From contig OX337242.1 of the NCBI GenBank assembly GCA_946965045.2, forward strand, positions 620,001 through 684,000: 64,000 nucleotides of DNA. The letters are read 5' to 3'. Within the stretch, counting starts at the first letter, position 1. Every line of letters begins with the position of its first letter. Shown piece after piece: positions 10,012-21,100 of the stretch. Below the pieces are notes generated by a model that saw only the letters and a program-made list of their open reading frames with translations, searched no databases and was not told the DNA's origin. This stretch comes from Epithemia pelagica. Lineage: Eukaryota; Bacillariophyta; Bacillariophyceae; Surirellales; Surirellaceae. The position numbers and the translations under genes are program-made.

Positions 10012-10090
10012 CCCCCTAGCGCGGGTGAATAAGAGGGTTTAATTTATTGTAGCCACAAATTAAACCCTCAAAACCACCCCCGCTAGGAGG
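10012..10090. repeat. Imperfect palindrome (foldback)
   Basis: An inner 13 bp perfect stem (gagggtttaattt, 10033-10045; aaattaaaccctc, 10057-10069) with an 11-base loop is enclosed by outer arms cctagcgcgggtg (10015-10027) and cacccccgctagg (10075-10087) that pair with one mismatch. It could be a tiny foldback/MITE or a structured RNA terminator between two genes. No target duplication is evident. Confidence 0.7.
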
Positions 10091-10416
10091 TGATAATTGG
10101 CGGCTCGTCGCCATGGATCTTTCTTAGCGGTAAGAGCCATACATGGGCATACTTCATATAAAAGAAGACGTCTTTACAACGCTGGGGATCTCGGTGGCAG
10201 TGCTAACACCTTCCAAAAAGATCCATCGAGTAGTAAATTCCTTCTTATCTCTAGTCTCTAGTAGTATGCATATTCCTTTTTTCTTTCAATGCTTCAAGAT
10301 TACTCGCATCACAGGAACATTCCTTGTTCTCCTACGTATTGCGTTGTTGGTTGGCTTGGTTGGTACGTATCTACGGAGCGAATGATTGCATGCGAAACGA
10401 GTGCTTGGCACCTTCC

Positions 10417-10621
10417 GTCCAATGAATGGCACGTACCTTCTTCCCGTCTACGACACGTCTACGACAAGCATATTATACAAAAAGACCAAACAGAGACGTG
10501 GCCTTCTCGAACTTCCTCTGGTCATTCCTAACACACTTGTCCAAGGAATGACACGAACCTTTTTCTCGTTCTTTCTCAAGAATACCATAGACAAAAGGCC
10601 AATCGAGATGTGGCCTTTTCG
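10417..10621. repeat. Degenerate tandem duplication, period about 122 bp
   Basis: 10417-10509 and 10539-10621 share the order of motifs: gtccaa-gaatg-cacg-acct, cgttct/cgtct, a run before agacaaa/gaccaaa, and gaga-gtggcctt-tcg. Substitutions and small gaps separate the copies, so the duplication is not recent. No coding content. Confidence 0.55.
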
Positions 10622-10702
10622 CTAGATTTCACAATTTGCTAGCACTATTAATGTATATCGCTGGATTTGAGGAATGGCTTCTGGGACCCCCACTGCTTTA
10701 CT

Positions 10703-11938
10703 TTACTTTGCTTCTCCTTTTGCTTTTGCTTCTCCTTTTTCCTTTGCTTTTGCTGTTTCTTCTTCTTCTTTCGTTGGCGCAAACAATACACGACGAATCC
10801 TTTTAAAACGCTTGCCAGTTTTACCCGTTTCTTCTTCTTCTTCTGGATCTGTAATTTCTTGCTTTTCTTTTTCCAGTCCATTTTTGAATCCTACCGTACG
10901 ATGCCTCATGTAGTAGTCGGGATCAATGCGGAGACTTTTCCGTCGTTCCTCGGACAGGTGGAGGGCCGTTTGTTGGCGTTCCGATTGGTCCATGGACGTG
11001 GCTCCCGACAAATCTTGGTACTTATCGGACCAGTCTTTGAATTTCTTTTTAATGTCAATGTGTGGGATCAAGACGGGCCATCCAGGATACTGCGTAAACT
11101 CGTCCCACAGCTTGTTGTAAAAGTACGTGGCATTGTCACGGGGCAAGGAGCCGTACTTGTGGGGAAATCGTTGTTGCAAGAGTGTAAAGGCTGACAAGAT
11201 CTTGGCCGGGATGGGAGAGTCACAGGACTCTTGCATGGCGTGGAAGGAAGCTTGATGAGTCTTGAGATCGGTACCCTCGACATGCAAATCCTGTTCTTCA
11301 TCGAGTGTCGTCGTTGTTGTTGTTGTCGTTTCGGATTCATCGGGGTGGTCCTGCTTGGTTCGGTTCATCTTGTTCTTGTTTCGGGTGGCATTGGTGGGAA
11401 TCTCGTGTTCCTCCTTGCTTCGTGCCCGATCAAACCACTGTTGTTCAAAGGTCACTTGCAAATGAATTTTTTCCAACGCCTTGACGGCCGCCATGTGCAT
11501 ATCCGTTTTGGATTGATAGCCCGTGTACTTGCCCAGCGTGGTGAGCATGGTGGCAATGGCTCCCAACACTCCAATGGACACGGCCAAGGCCCGTCGGGGT
11601 TCATTGTCAAAATTGTATTCGCCCGTTTCGGAGGAGGCCTCGACGCGACCGGTACTGAGAAAGCCCAAAATGGTGGTGACGGTCGACACAATGGTCAGGG
11701 ACAAAAAGAGGAGCCAAAAGGCTCGAAAGCCGTAGTACTGTTTGGCGAGTTTGTGCATAATCAAGGTCCGTTCAAACAACTAGGAAATCTTTTTGTACTC
11801 GTAGGCAATTACATCAATCTTGGTAAAGTCGGCCATGGCCTGCTTGACAATTTCCCGACGGCTCTTGACGCTCTGAATGTCCTCATTGCTTAACAAGGAA
11901 GCAGTGCTTTCTGGAACTGGATGGGGTTCAGCAAACAT
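10703..11938 (-). pseudogene. Two-TM SLATT-like membrane protein with one in-frame TAG
   Basis: From the ATG at 11938 (in-frame TGA just upstream) the frame reads 52 codons (MFAEPHPVPEST... YEYKKIS), meets TAG at 11780-11782, and continues in the same frame for 358 codons. The downstream part has two membrane helices (FWLLFLSLTIVSTVTTILGF and ALAVSIGVLGAIATMLTTL) followed by a soluble helical region starting KYTGYQSKTDMHMAAVKAL. That layout matches the SLATT group (two-TM effectors seen with SMODS/SLOG proteins in bacteria and also in fungi and algae). The Lys-rich tail ends at 10703. The TAG sits in TTTCCTAG, which looks like a splice acceptor, but the only in-phase donor nearby would give a 33-nt intron. 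Alternatives are a nonsense allele, a sequence error or readthrough. Confidence 0.55.
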
Positions 11939-12481
11939 GATTCAATCGGTCAACGACCACGACGACGATGCAATCCAAATCCAAAAATCATGACATGGAT
12001 GCACCACAACAGAGCCTCCGAGCTCGACAGTCGCTCGTTTCAAAAAAAGCACACCAAGCCATTCTTCTTTGATTGTTAGTCGAGCAAAGAGCATTTCCAT
12101 GGTTCTTTGTTTGTTTGTTTATTTTTTGTTTGTTTGGATGTACGTCTCTCCATAAAAAATACAAGCGCCCTGTTCCAAGATTTTTTGTCGTTCCAACCAT
12201 TGTATTAGTACGCATTACGCACTTTGTGTCTCTTCACAAGGACACTCAAGATTTATGGCGGGTTCTGGGGTGAGAACAGGAGGACACACCAGATTTATGG
12301 GTTGCGTGAAGAACGGCCCTTGTCGCTCGACTAAATTTGCCGCCCTGCGCGTCAACGAAGCCCATACCTACAAAAGTGTGAGTGACGTTGGTACAATTTG
12401 CGACAGTATGATGGACTATATTCTACAGAGTACTATCGATGTTCGATTCTTCCAAACTGTATTTGAAAAAAGACTTGGACC
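11939..12481. other. Divergent intergenic region
   Basis: Lies between the - strand SLATT-like gene and the + strand gene at 12482, so it should hold both promoters. A TTTG-rich tract lies at about 12105-12140. No clear TATA element or coding signal. Confidence 0.4.
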
Positions 12482-13090
12482 ATGAAGGTCTCATCGTTGG
12501 TTGCACCGGCAGCTCTCGGTTCGGTCCTCCTGTTCATCGTTACCGCTCCATGGCGTACCGAGGCATGGTGTCATTTGAATTCCACGGCATGGTGGTCGCT
12601 GCCACCATCCCAACGTCCAAGATCCAGACTCTCTTTGCTTTCGAGTGATTACTTGGAAAACGATTTGGTGGCCATTGTGGTACCATCCTCCTCCCTGGAT
12701 GACGACGACGACAACGAGTCGTCCAAGGACGAGAACAAGCACAAACAGGGTCGTCTTTGTGCCGTCACACCGGAGGGAGGTGTCGTACCGTTGTGTCACC
12801 GCTTGGACGATGTCGAAACAGATTTGTTGGCCGATCCCCGGGAATTTGCCAATCCGTGGTATCGGCACGAGGTTTCCGATGAGCACGTGTGTGGAACCTA
12901 TGAGGAAGGTTTTTATGGACAACGACCCGTGCCTAGTTTGGGCGGGGGACCGGGCTATGGAGCCCAAGCCGATGAAGTTTGGAGTGTCGACCAAGCCGTC
13001 ATGGAAGCGGTCGCTGCGGATGGAGTGTGGTTGCCCGAAGTGGACATGGGCATTGCCCATGGCGAAAAGGCTCGAGCGGGTACCTTTTGA
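12482..13090 (+). CDS. Secreted or plastid-targeted protein of unknown function
   Basis: A 202-residue protein with ATG start and TGA stop. Residues 1-28 form a signal peptide (KVSSLVAPAALGSVLLFIVTAP) ending near TEA|WCHL. An aromatic residue right after the predicted cleavage is what diatom plastid presequences require (usually Phe, but Trp is tolerated), so plastid import is possible. A Ser/Arg stretch (RPRSRLSLLSS) follows, as in transit peptides. The mature part has an acidic loop (DDDDDNESSKDE) and an aromatic/Gly-rich C-terminal half (NPWYRHEVSDEHVCGTY, GFYGQRPVPSLGGGPGYG). No family recognised. Confidence 0.6.
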   Translation: MKVSSLVAPAALGSVLLFIVTAPWRTEAWCHLNSTAWWSLPPSQRPRSRLSLLSSDYLENDLVAIVVPSSSLDDDDDNESSKDENKHKQGRLCAVTPEGGVVPLCHRLDDVETDLLADPREFANPWYRHEVSDEHVCGTYEEGFYGQRPVPSLGGGPGYGAQADEVWSVDQAVMEAVAADGVWLPEVDMGIAHGEKARAGTF

Positions 13091-13666
13091 ACAAGAAGGC
13101 GACCCGTGTCGACTTGCTGGATTGGTTGGTTTGAGTACAACTACTGATGGGATTGCCAAACGATACCAGAACGGAACCCTCGTACCAACCAAGTGTGTAA
13201 TGCACTATTGACATTCAGCACCCCAACGAGGACACTGGAGGATGGATGGAGGGCAGGAACACACACAAGTCTTGTACTCCTCCCACGGTAGCTGCTGCGT
13301 TTGGCCGCAGGACTCGGAGATGGACGAACCAACAAGGTTGGTTACCGTCTTTTGTTGGTCAATGCTCTATATCTGTTGCAAGTGGAAACAAGGATTGGTT
13401 GGTTGTAAGTGGAAACAAGGATTGGTTGGTTGGTCATCGAACGCGTCGTTTTGTGGTAAAACTATCTCTAAGTATTAGAGAATCCAGTTCCTATTGCTCT
13501 TATTGTACTTTGTACCTGTGTGCGATTTGGAATGGATCGTGTGGATGGTCCAAAAAAGCAAACAGCGGCTGGTCAAACCAATGGGGATTGGAGTGTCATC
13601 CCGAAATGTCTAGAAATGTATACGTATGTTGGTTGTCGCTGCTGCTGTGAGTGGATGTAATGGAAA
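13091..13666. other. Convergent intergenic region with 27 bp repeat
   Basis: The 3' sides of the genes ending at 13090 (+) and 13667 (-). A unit beginning agtggaaacaaggattggtt occurs twice in tandem at 13381-13407 and 13408-13432. The Trp/Arg-rich frames crossing it look random. Confidence 0.5.
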
Positions 13667-14680
13667 TTAGGATTCGGCCGCCTCGGTTGGTTCTTTTTCC
13701 ACTGTGGAGGTATACGGCGGTCCCAATTTGGAGGCTGCCGCCTCATCCAACATCCATGTCGCTCGGGCTCGCAATCCGACCGCCGGAAAGGACGTTAGCG
13801 TTTCCTTGGGATTGGCAATGGCTCGTTGCATACCGGCCGATTTGCCCTGCGGATACTTGTCCGACACCCCACAGGCCGCCACCACGACTTGCTTGGCATG
13901 GGCCATGACGGGCAAGGACAGGGTAATACTCGGTGGTGTTTTCATGTCCACCGACAAGACCCAGGGAATACTATCTTCGGAAGTTGCATCGGATCCCACC
14001 AAGACTTCGTCGCGATTGGGATACAAGGAACCGACATGACCATCGTCTCCGACGCCAATCAAGGCCAAATCAAACAGGGGCAATCCCGTTGCGGTGCGTG
14101 GCAAAATGTCGGTCGACACGGCTTGCAATTTGGTGTGATACGAGGCGGCTTCGGCCGGTCCATTGTCGGTTCCATCTAGTAAAATCGTGGTGCAATCCTT
14201 CCAGTCGTGCAAAAACAAACTAGTGGCCTTGGCATGCGTCGCTTGGACGGCATCGTCCATGGCGACACACTTGTGATTGACATAGGCCAAGGTCGTGTGC
14301 GTCGTCCAATCCGCATCGTCATTGCCCCCCGTACCGACCAACATTTTCAAAATGGATCCCCCGGGAATGGCCAGGGCAAAGTGACCCCGGTCTTTCAGGG
14401 CTTGACGAGCCGCGGTACGAACCACGTCCCGGACGGCGGCCCCCACATCCTCGGCCGTCGCATACAGTTGCACCGCGTCCACCGGAGCCGGTGGCGTTGT
14501 CATTTCGGCCGTGGTCGAATCGGTACCGGCTTCTTGGAGCAGAACGCTTCTTGTGCCACGGCGGGCAAAACGACCCACACCACCACTCAGGGCAAAGGCA
14601 CTCACTCCTCCTGTGCTCGTGGTGGATGTGGTGATTGATACGTAGATCCAGGCGAGTAGGAATCCAAACAAGCTTGTCAT
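13667..14680 (-). CDS. 6-phosphogluconolactonase, plastid-targeted
   Basis: Hydrolyses 6-phosphogluconolactone to 6-phosphogluconate in the oxidative pentose phosphate pathway. Family blocks in order: AIPGGSILKML (sugar-phosphate loop), a W-T segment leading to the region around AYVNHKCVAMDD (normally V-x-x-x-D-E-R-x-V), LPLFDLALIGVGDDGHVGSLYP (the G-x-G-x-D-G-H-x-x-S-L-F-P signature), then SITLSLPVMAHAKQVVV and the final WMLDEAAASKL. The 337-residue form starts at the ATG at 14680: a signal peptide (MTSLFGFLLAWIYVSI) followed by GGVSAFALSGG, an ASAFAP-like plastid import motif, then an Arg-rich transit region. The codons upstream to 14698 lack an ATG. Divergent with the giant gene at 15200. 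Confidence 0.9.
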   Translation of the reverse strand: MTSLFGFLLAWIYVSITTSTTSTGGVSAFALSGGVGRFARRGTRSVLLQEAGTDSTTAEMTTPPAPVDAVQLYATAEDVGAAVRDVVRTAARQALKDRGHFALAIPGGSILKMLVGTGGNDDADWTTHTTLAYVNHKCVAMDDAVQATHAKATSLFLHDWKDCTTILLDGTDNGPAEAASYHTKLQAVSTDILPRTATGLPLFDLALIGVGDDGHVGSLYPNRDEVLVGSDATSEDSIPWVLSVDMKTPPSITLSLPVMAHAKQVVVAACGVSDKYPQGKSAGMQRAIANPKETLTSFPAVGLRARATWMLDEAAASKLGPPYTSTVEKEPTEAAES

Positions 14681-15199
14681 GGTTGCAACACCAACCAAAG
14701 GAGTATACGTTGAAGAAAGATTCGACTGCTAGTGACGTGTACAACGGAGCGTGAGTAAAATATGTGTACATCAAAATATATAGTAAAAGAAAGAGAGACG
14801 CGCGGTTGTTTCAAAGAGTCCCACCGAGCTCCAAGACCGTTGGGGAAATGACTCGTCCGGTCCCAACAGGACTTCTTGGGGCTCGACCGCTCACAAAACC
14901 CTGAAAAAGAACCTGTGAGGCTTTGTCTCTCGTTGTAGACACTTTTTGCCACAAACCGACCAAACCAAAGAAGTCTTGGCAGGTCAAATCCTCCATTTTG
15001 TATCTCTTTTCTGTGTGTGTCGTCTTGGACTCAGGTGGATTGATTTTGGATGGAGTAGACTCTTTCTACCAACCAAAGAGGAGAGAGACAGAGAAAGAAG
15101 GACAAGTTCTCACAAACAGAAGAAGGCGAAGAATCCAGGGAACTCCTTTGTGCTCTTGTTGTTCTCGTAGATTGATTGGATACCCTACGAGACAAGACA
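14681..15199. promoter_or_regulatory. Divergent promoter region between 6PGL and the SH3BGR-array gene
   Basis: About 520 bases separate two divergent start codons. AT-rich stretches at about 14757-14790 (aaaatatgtgtac, aaaatatatag) may include the core promoter of the - strand gene. No individual factor site can be named. Confidence 0.35.
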
Positions 15200-18100
15200 A
15201 TGAACGAATCCGCGTCGGCCAACATTGCGCTGGTCGCCAGTCCTACAAGCAACAACACTGCGTCGACCACCACGACACCAAAGGAGGATGCCACACACAA
15301 CAACGACAAAGATGCGACCCCGGCAATCCTCATGGATCCCGTCAAACCCGTTCTCCCAAAGGAGGAGCCAGAGGATCCGACAACCCTCAAGGCTACAGTG
15401 TCTCCCGAGACGAAGGATGCAGAGACCACGGACGTGAACCAACAACCACCACAACAAGAACAACAACAAGAACAACAAGCAACACCATCTGCTCCGCCAC
15501 AGGAGAGCCTCTCATCCTCGTCGGTTCCGACAACGGTTGACGAATCCCAACAGGAAACGGCAGTGGTGGCTTTATCGGTCAATGGAGAAGGAGCAACAAC
15601 TGCATCAGCAATAGCAGAACACCAACAAGACGAGACCAAGGCCTCGTCGTCGTCCTCCTCCTTGGAGGGAGCATCCACAACCACCACCACCACAACCACG
15701 GAACCGTTACTTACGGCGGCCGCATCTACAGACAGCGATGCCACGACCATGGCACAAGCACAAGCACAAGCACAAGCACAAGCACAAGCACAAGCACAAG
15801 CACAAGCACAAGCACAAGAACAATCGCAAGAACAACAAGAACAACATTCAGAACCGGACAACAACAACACTCAGACTACAACAACTACTTCTGCAACATC
15901 GACCACAGAGCCAGAGGCACAACCACCACAGAATGACTCGACCAACCAACAACCACCGCCACTACCATCAACCACAACACCGGCAGCAACGACCGATGCC
16001 GTCGAGGAGACTGCCAATCTGGACAGCAAGGACGACGTAGAAACTGTTCAGAAATCCTCCACAATCCAGGACGATGCAGTGGAGGAGGCAGCACCTGTGG
16101 CAACGACCGATGCAGTCGAGGAGTCTCCCAATCTGGACAACAAGGACGACGAAGAAACTGTTCCGGAATCCTCCACAATACAGGACGATGCAGTGGAGGA
16201 GGCAGTACCTGCAGCAACGACCGATGTTGTTGAAGAGACTTCCAATCTCAACAACAAGGACGACGCAGAAACTGTTCCGGAATCTCCAGTTCAGAACCAA
16301 ACAGCGGAGGAGGAAACACCTGCAGCAATGACCGATGCAGTCAAGGAGTCTCCTAATCTGGACAACAAGGACGACGCGGACATGGCTCAGGAATCCTCCA
16401 CAATCCAGAACCAAGCAGTGGGGGAGGAAGCACCTGCAGCAACGACCAATGTTGTTGAGGAGACTTCCAATCTGGATAAGGACGACGCTGAAATTGTTCA
16501 GGAGCCTCCAGTTCAGAACCAAGCAGTGGAGGAGGAAACACCTGCAGCACCGACGGATGATGTTGAGGAGACTCCCAGTCTGGATAAGGACGACGCAGAA
16601 ATTGTACAGGAGCCTCCAGTTCAGAACGAAGCAGTGGAGGAGGAAACACCTGCAGCAATGACCGATGCAGTCGAGCAGACTTCCAATCTGGATAAGGACG
16701 ACGCACAAATTGTTCAGGAATCCTCAACAATCCAGGACGATGCAGCGGAGGAGGAAGCACCTGCAGCAACGACCGATGTAGTCGAGCAGACTCCGAGTCT
16801 GGATAAGGACGACGCAGAGATTGCACAGGAATCCTCAACAATCCAGGACGATTCAGTGAAGGAGGAAGCTCCTGCAGCAACGACCGATGTCGTCGAGGAG
16901 ACTCCCAGTGTATCGAAAGAGGAGAACGCGGACATGGTTCAGGAATCCTCAACCCAGGACCAAACAGTCGAGGAGGACACACCGGCGGCAACGACCGATG
17001 CAGTCGAGGAGACTGTCTGTCTTGACAAGGACACGGAAGATGCACAAGAAGCCCAGGAAATTGTGTCAAACACGAATGAGGAGAACGAGGCTTTCACAAC
17101 TCAAGAACCGGTCGAAGAAGGCCACAATGTCTCGAACCCACCAATCGAAACCGATACAAACCAGGATGCTACAGACGATACTCTGGTGGCCGAGACACCA
17201 GACTCTCTTGTTGAGAACAAGACAGTCAACACGAAAGAAGAGTCTCCTACCATGAGTGATGCGCAAGAGGAGGAAACGACAGCCATCTCACCAACTGCTG
17301 CCGAGAGTGCGGAGGAGCCAGTGGCGCCCTCAACCGAAACACAACTCGCTTCGAATCAGAATGACTCAGAGCAATCGACCACGCAAGAGGCTACAGGAAT
17401 TTCTGGCGATCCACAAGCGACGGTTGAGGAATCCAATGGTATGGATGATTCACCTTCCGACATGGATTCACCCGAAACTGCTACAGAAGAAGCATTGAAT
17501 GGAGACGGTTCTCAACCTGCCTCTTCATCGGATGCTCTTCCAGAGCCAAACGCTCAAGAAGAAAGCGCGAACGAAACATCCCAGTCTCCTGGCGGAGCTT
17601 CGGACGCTGCCAAGGAGGACCCCACACCAGAGGACCAAGTACTCCCTAAACCTGTCGAAGAGGAAACTGCAGGTAAAGACACACCTCTTGCCGAGAGTGA
17701 TGTCCAAGCAACAAATAAAGTGGACCATGCCATCGCGCCCACAGATACTGCAACGACCACTTCGAGCCAGGAACCAGTCGATCAAACGGACGAGGGTGAC
17801 GGTTGTGTGGACCATAATGAACCCATTGCGGTCGAAATAACTACATCGAATGAGACGGAAGGGTCTGTCTCAAAGACCGTAGACACTGGGGTACAAAACC
17901 AAGAGTCAGTAGAAGAGTCCACAGTGGGGGAGGTACCAAAATCGGATGAAACCGAGCCGGAGAAAGGCGAAACTCTGTCCAACACAGAGGCACAAGAAGT
18001 CGACGGGTTAACAACGGATACTCAAGGGGAAAGTCCGAGTGCAACAAAGCATCCAAGCTCTACCGCTGATAACGATACCAAGACCGAAACTACAGACACA

Positions 18101-21100
18101 TTGTCAAGAGACGAATCAAATGACGACAGCTCTCTGCTTGATGCTCCCTCCAGTGAACAAGAAGCCACGACGGATTCTGCATCTACTACAGCTGATCAAG
18201 CAGTTCAGCAGGAAGCGAATGATGCAGAATTGGTGGATTCGAATGCCGTCACAATGCAAAACAATGAAGTATGTGAATCGACGGATAAGGACGAGAACGA
18301 AATCAATGTGTCCAAGGAAGACTGTATTGACAGCAAGAAAGATTCTCTGTCAATGCTTCAGAACACCGAAAAGACTGGGACTGGCGAAGAAATCGAACTG
18401 CCAGCACCAGTCCCCGATGTGGTCTGTTCACCTGCCATAGCCGCAGAAGCATCATCCAGTCAAGAGCCCACTCCAACTCAAGAAGTCATGAGAAATAGCA
18501 TGGAAGCAGTAGGAGATACAACAAGTGAACCTAAAAGTTCGTCGGACGAAGTCGATCGCTCAACCGTTGAGAATACAGCGCCGTCGGAACCAGCACAAGA
18601 TGTGATGCAATCGAGCAGTGAACCCGTTTCACCAAGTGAAACGCCCGCGGAAGCATCAAAAGATGACGAAGGATCTTCTGAGGCAAACAATGATACGATT
18701 GCAGTTGCAGAACCCCTGTCGAGTCAACCATCAGCAGAGAGCACCACCGAAGGTTCTGAAGCGACCTCAAACAAAAAATCCGGAGTTTCAGACACGATCA
18801 AAACAATAGATGATTCTCAAGTGACAACCGAGGACACTCAAGAGACCCCGACCACCGCGGATGGTCTCCTTGTGCTTTTGTCTTTGCAGTCCTTTGATCG
18901 TGAGGTTGTCGCGAACCAACAGATGACAACGACAGTGTTAGACAACAACGGGGTTAAATATGACACACTTGACGGAGCAAACGCTGACAATCGAACGAGG
19001 AGAAACGAGCTCTTTGGTATCTCCGGTATTCGAGCCAAATACCCACAATTCTTCCTTGTCAAAGGCAACAGTACTACTTACTGGGGGGACTGGGAGAAAT
19101 TCCAGATGGCAAATGATTCGCGAACCATTGTCGATGAGTTTATGAAACCATTCGAAAAATCATCTCCAACAACCAGTGATGCAGAACCAACAGCAGATAG
19201 AGCGATCCCAGATGAGCAAGGTGCACTTATTGAAGACACCTCATCACTAGAAATTGCGGAGAAACACCTTCTTATACTCATGTCATTACGCTCTTTTGAT
19301 CGCGACGTGGTATCCAATCAGAAACAAACGATTGCAGCCCTGGACGGAAATGGAGTTAAATACAAAATCGTGGATGGCGCTGACCCTGACAACCGACCAA
19401 AGAGAAACGAGCTCTTTGAGCTTTCGGGGATAAGAGCAAAATATCCGCAATTCTTCACTGTCGAGAGTGACAAGACCACAAAATTCTGGGGAGACTGGGA
19501 AAAGTTTCAGATGGCGAATGAGAACGGAGCCATAAGCGACATTCTGAATAGGCTTGGAACTGGGGATATGTCTCAGCGTGACGACGGTGTTTCAAAGACT
19601 TCAGTGCCCACGGCAGGAACAGCAGTTGTGGCGGATTTGTCCGCAGTCGAAATTGAAGGGAGACATCTTTTGGTTTTGGTTTCACTGCAGTCGTTCGATC
19701 GCAAGGTGGTTGCGAACCAACAACAGGTTATTTCAGTGCTCAACGCAAATAAGGTTACCTACAAAACCTTGGATGGTGCAAATCAGGAATTCAAAACAAG
19801 AAGAAACGAGCTATTTGAGATCTCTGGTATCCGAGCGAAATATCCACAGTTCTTTACGATTGAGAACGATAGAACGACCTTTTGGGGTGACTTTGAAAAG
19901 TTCCAGCTTACCAATGATAGCGGTAAGATTGTTGAAGAATTCAGTGAACCTGCCGCAGTTCAGTCCACGGCTCCAGATACACAGCCGAAGCCGAGCGAGG
20001 AACCACAAGATGAATCTGAAGCACCATCTTCAGTTGTAGTAGACAGTTCATCATTGGAGCTTGAGGGACGTCACCTTCTCGTTCTCATTTCGTTGCAGTC
20101 TTTCGATCGCGAAGTGGTTGCAAACCAACAACAAGTCATATCAGTATTGGACGCCAACAGTATCAAATACAAAACACTGGATGGAGCCAACCAGGACTAC
20201 ATAGCACGAAGAAATGAGCTCTTTGAGACATCTGGTATTCGTGCCAAGTATCCGCAGTTCTTTATGGTGGAAAGCGATAAATCGACCACATTTTGGGGCG
20301 ATTTTGAAAAGTTCCAGATAACTAACGACAGGGGCGACATTGTCAACGAATTCAGCGAGCCCCTTCCTGTAGAGTCATCCCCGCCATCAACGCAGTCGAC
20401 CGAGCAGCCACAACAGGAGCCGGAAGAACCTACTGCGATTGTCGACAGCTCATCGTTGGAAATTGAGGGACGTCACCTTCTCGTTCTTATTTCGTTGCAG
20501 TCTTTCGATCGTGAGGTGGTTGCGAACCAGCAACAGGTCATATCAGCATTGGATGCCAACAGTATCAAGTATAAAACACTGGATGGAGCCAACCAGGACT
20601 ACAAAGCACGAAGAAATGAGCTCTTTGAGATATCTGGTATCCGAGCCAAGTATCCGCAGTTCTTTATGGTGGAAAGCGATAAATCGACCACATTCTGGGG
20701 CGATTTTGAAAAGTTCCAGATTACCAATGATAGCGGCGACATGGTCAAAGAATTCAGCAAGCCCCTTCCCGTAGAGTCATCCCCGCCATCAACGCAGTCG
20801 ACCGAGCAGCCACAACAGGAGTCGGAAGCACCTACTGCGATTGTCGATAGCTCATCGTTGGAAATTGAAGGACGTCACCTTCTCGTTCTCATTTCACTAC
20901 AATCATTCGACCGAGAAGTTGTTGCGAATCAACAACAGGTGATATCAGTATTGGACGCCAACAGTGTCAAATATAAAACACTGGATGGTGCAAACCAAGA
21001 CTTCAAAGCAAGGCGAAACGAGCTTTTTGAGATCTCTGGTATCCGTGCCAAGTATCCGCAGTTCTTTATGGTGGAAAGCGATAAATCGACCACATTCTGG

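Larger units (their letters stand above)
9712..10702. other. Intergenic region with foldback and tandem duplication
   Basis: No gene supported. It holds an 80-base foldback (10012-10090) and a degenerate duplication (10417-10621), described separately. Short frames on both strands lack domains. Confidence 0.5.

Noticed and set aside
11231-11893. 220-codon + strand frame with hydrophobic stretches
   Set aside because: Antisense to the SLATT-like gene, whose TM helices and continuity across the TAG are better supported.
13246-13650. 134-codon + strand frame
   Set aside because: Trp/Ser/Arg-rich translation across a 27 bp tandem repeat, no domain and no homologous pattern; judged non-coding.
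15752-15817. Regularly spaced short repeats resembling an array
   Set aside because: It is a pure hexanucleotide microsatellite in a coding region, without spacers; not a CRISPR array.
15031-15870. Long - strand open frame opposite the start of the giant gene
   Set aside because: It is Ala/Cys/Ser-rich because it is the complement of the Ala-Gln hexanucleotide repeat and Ser/Thr codons; the + strand frame is far longer and contains conserved modules.
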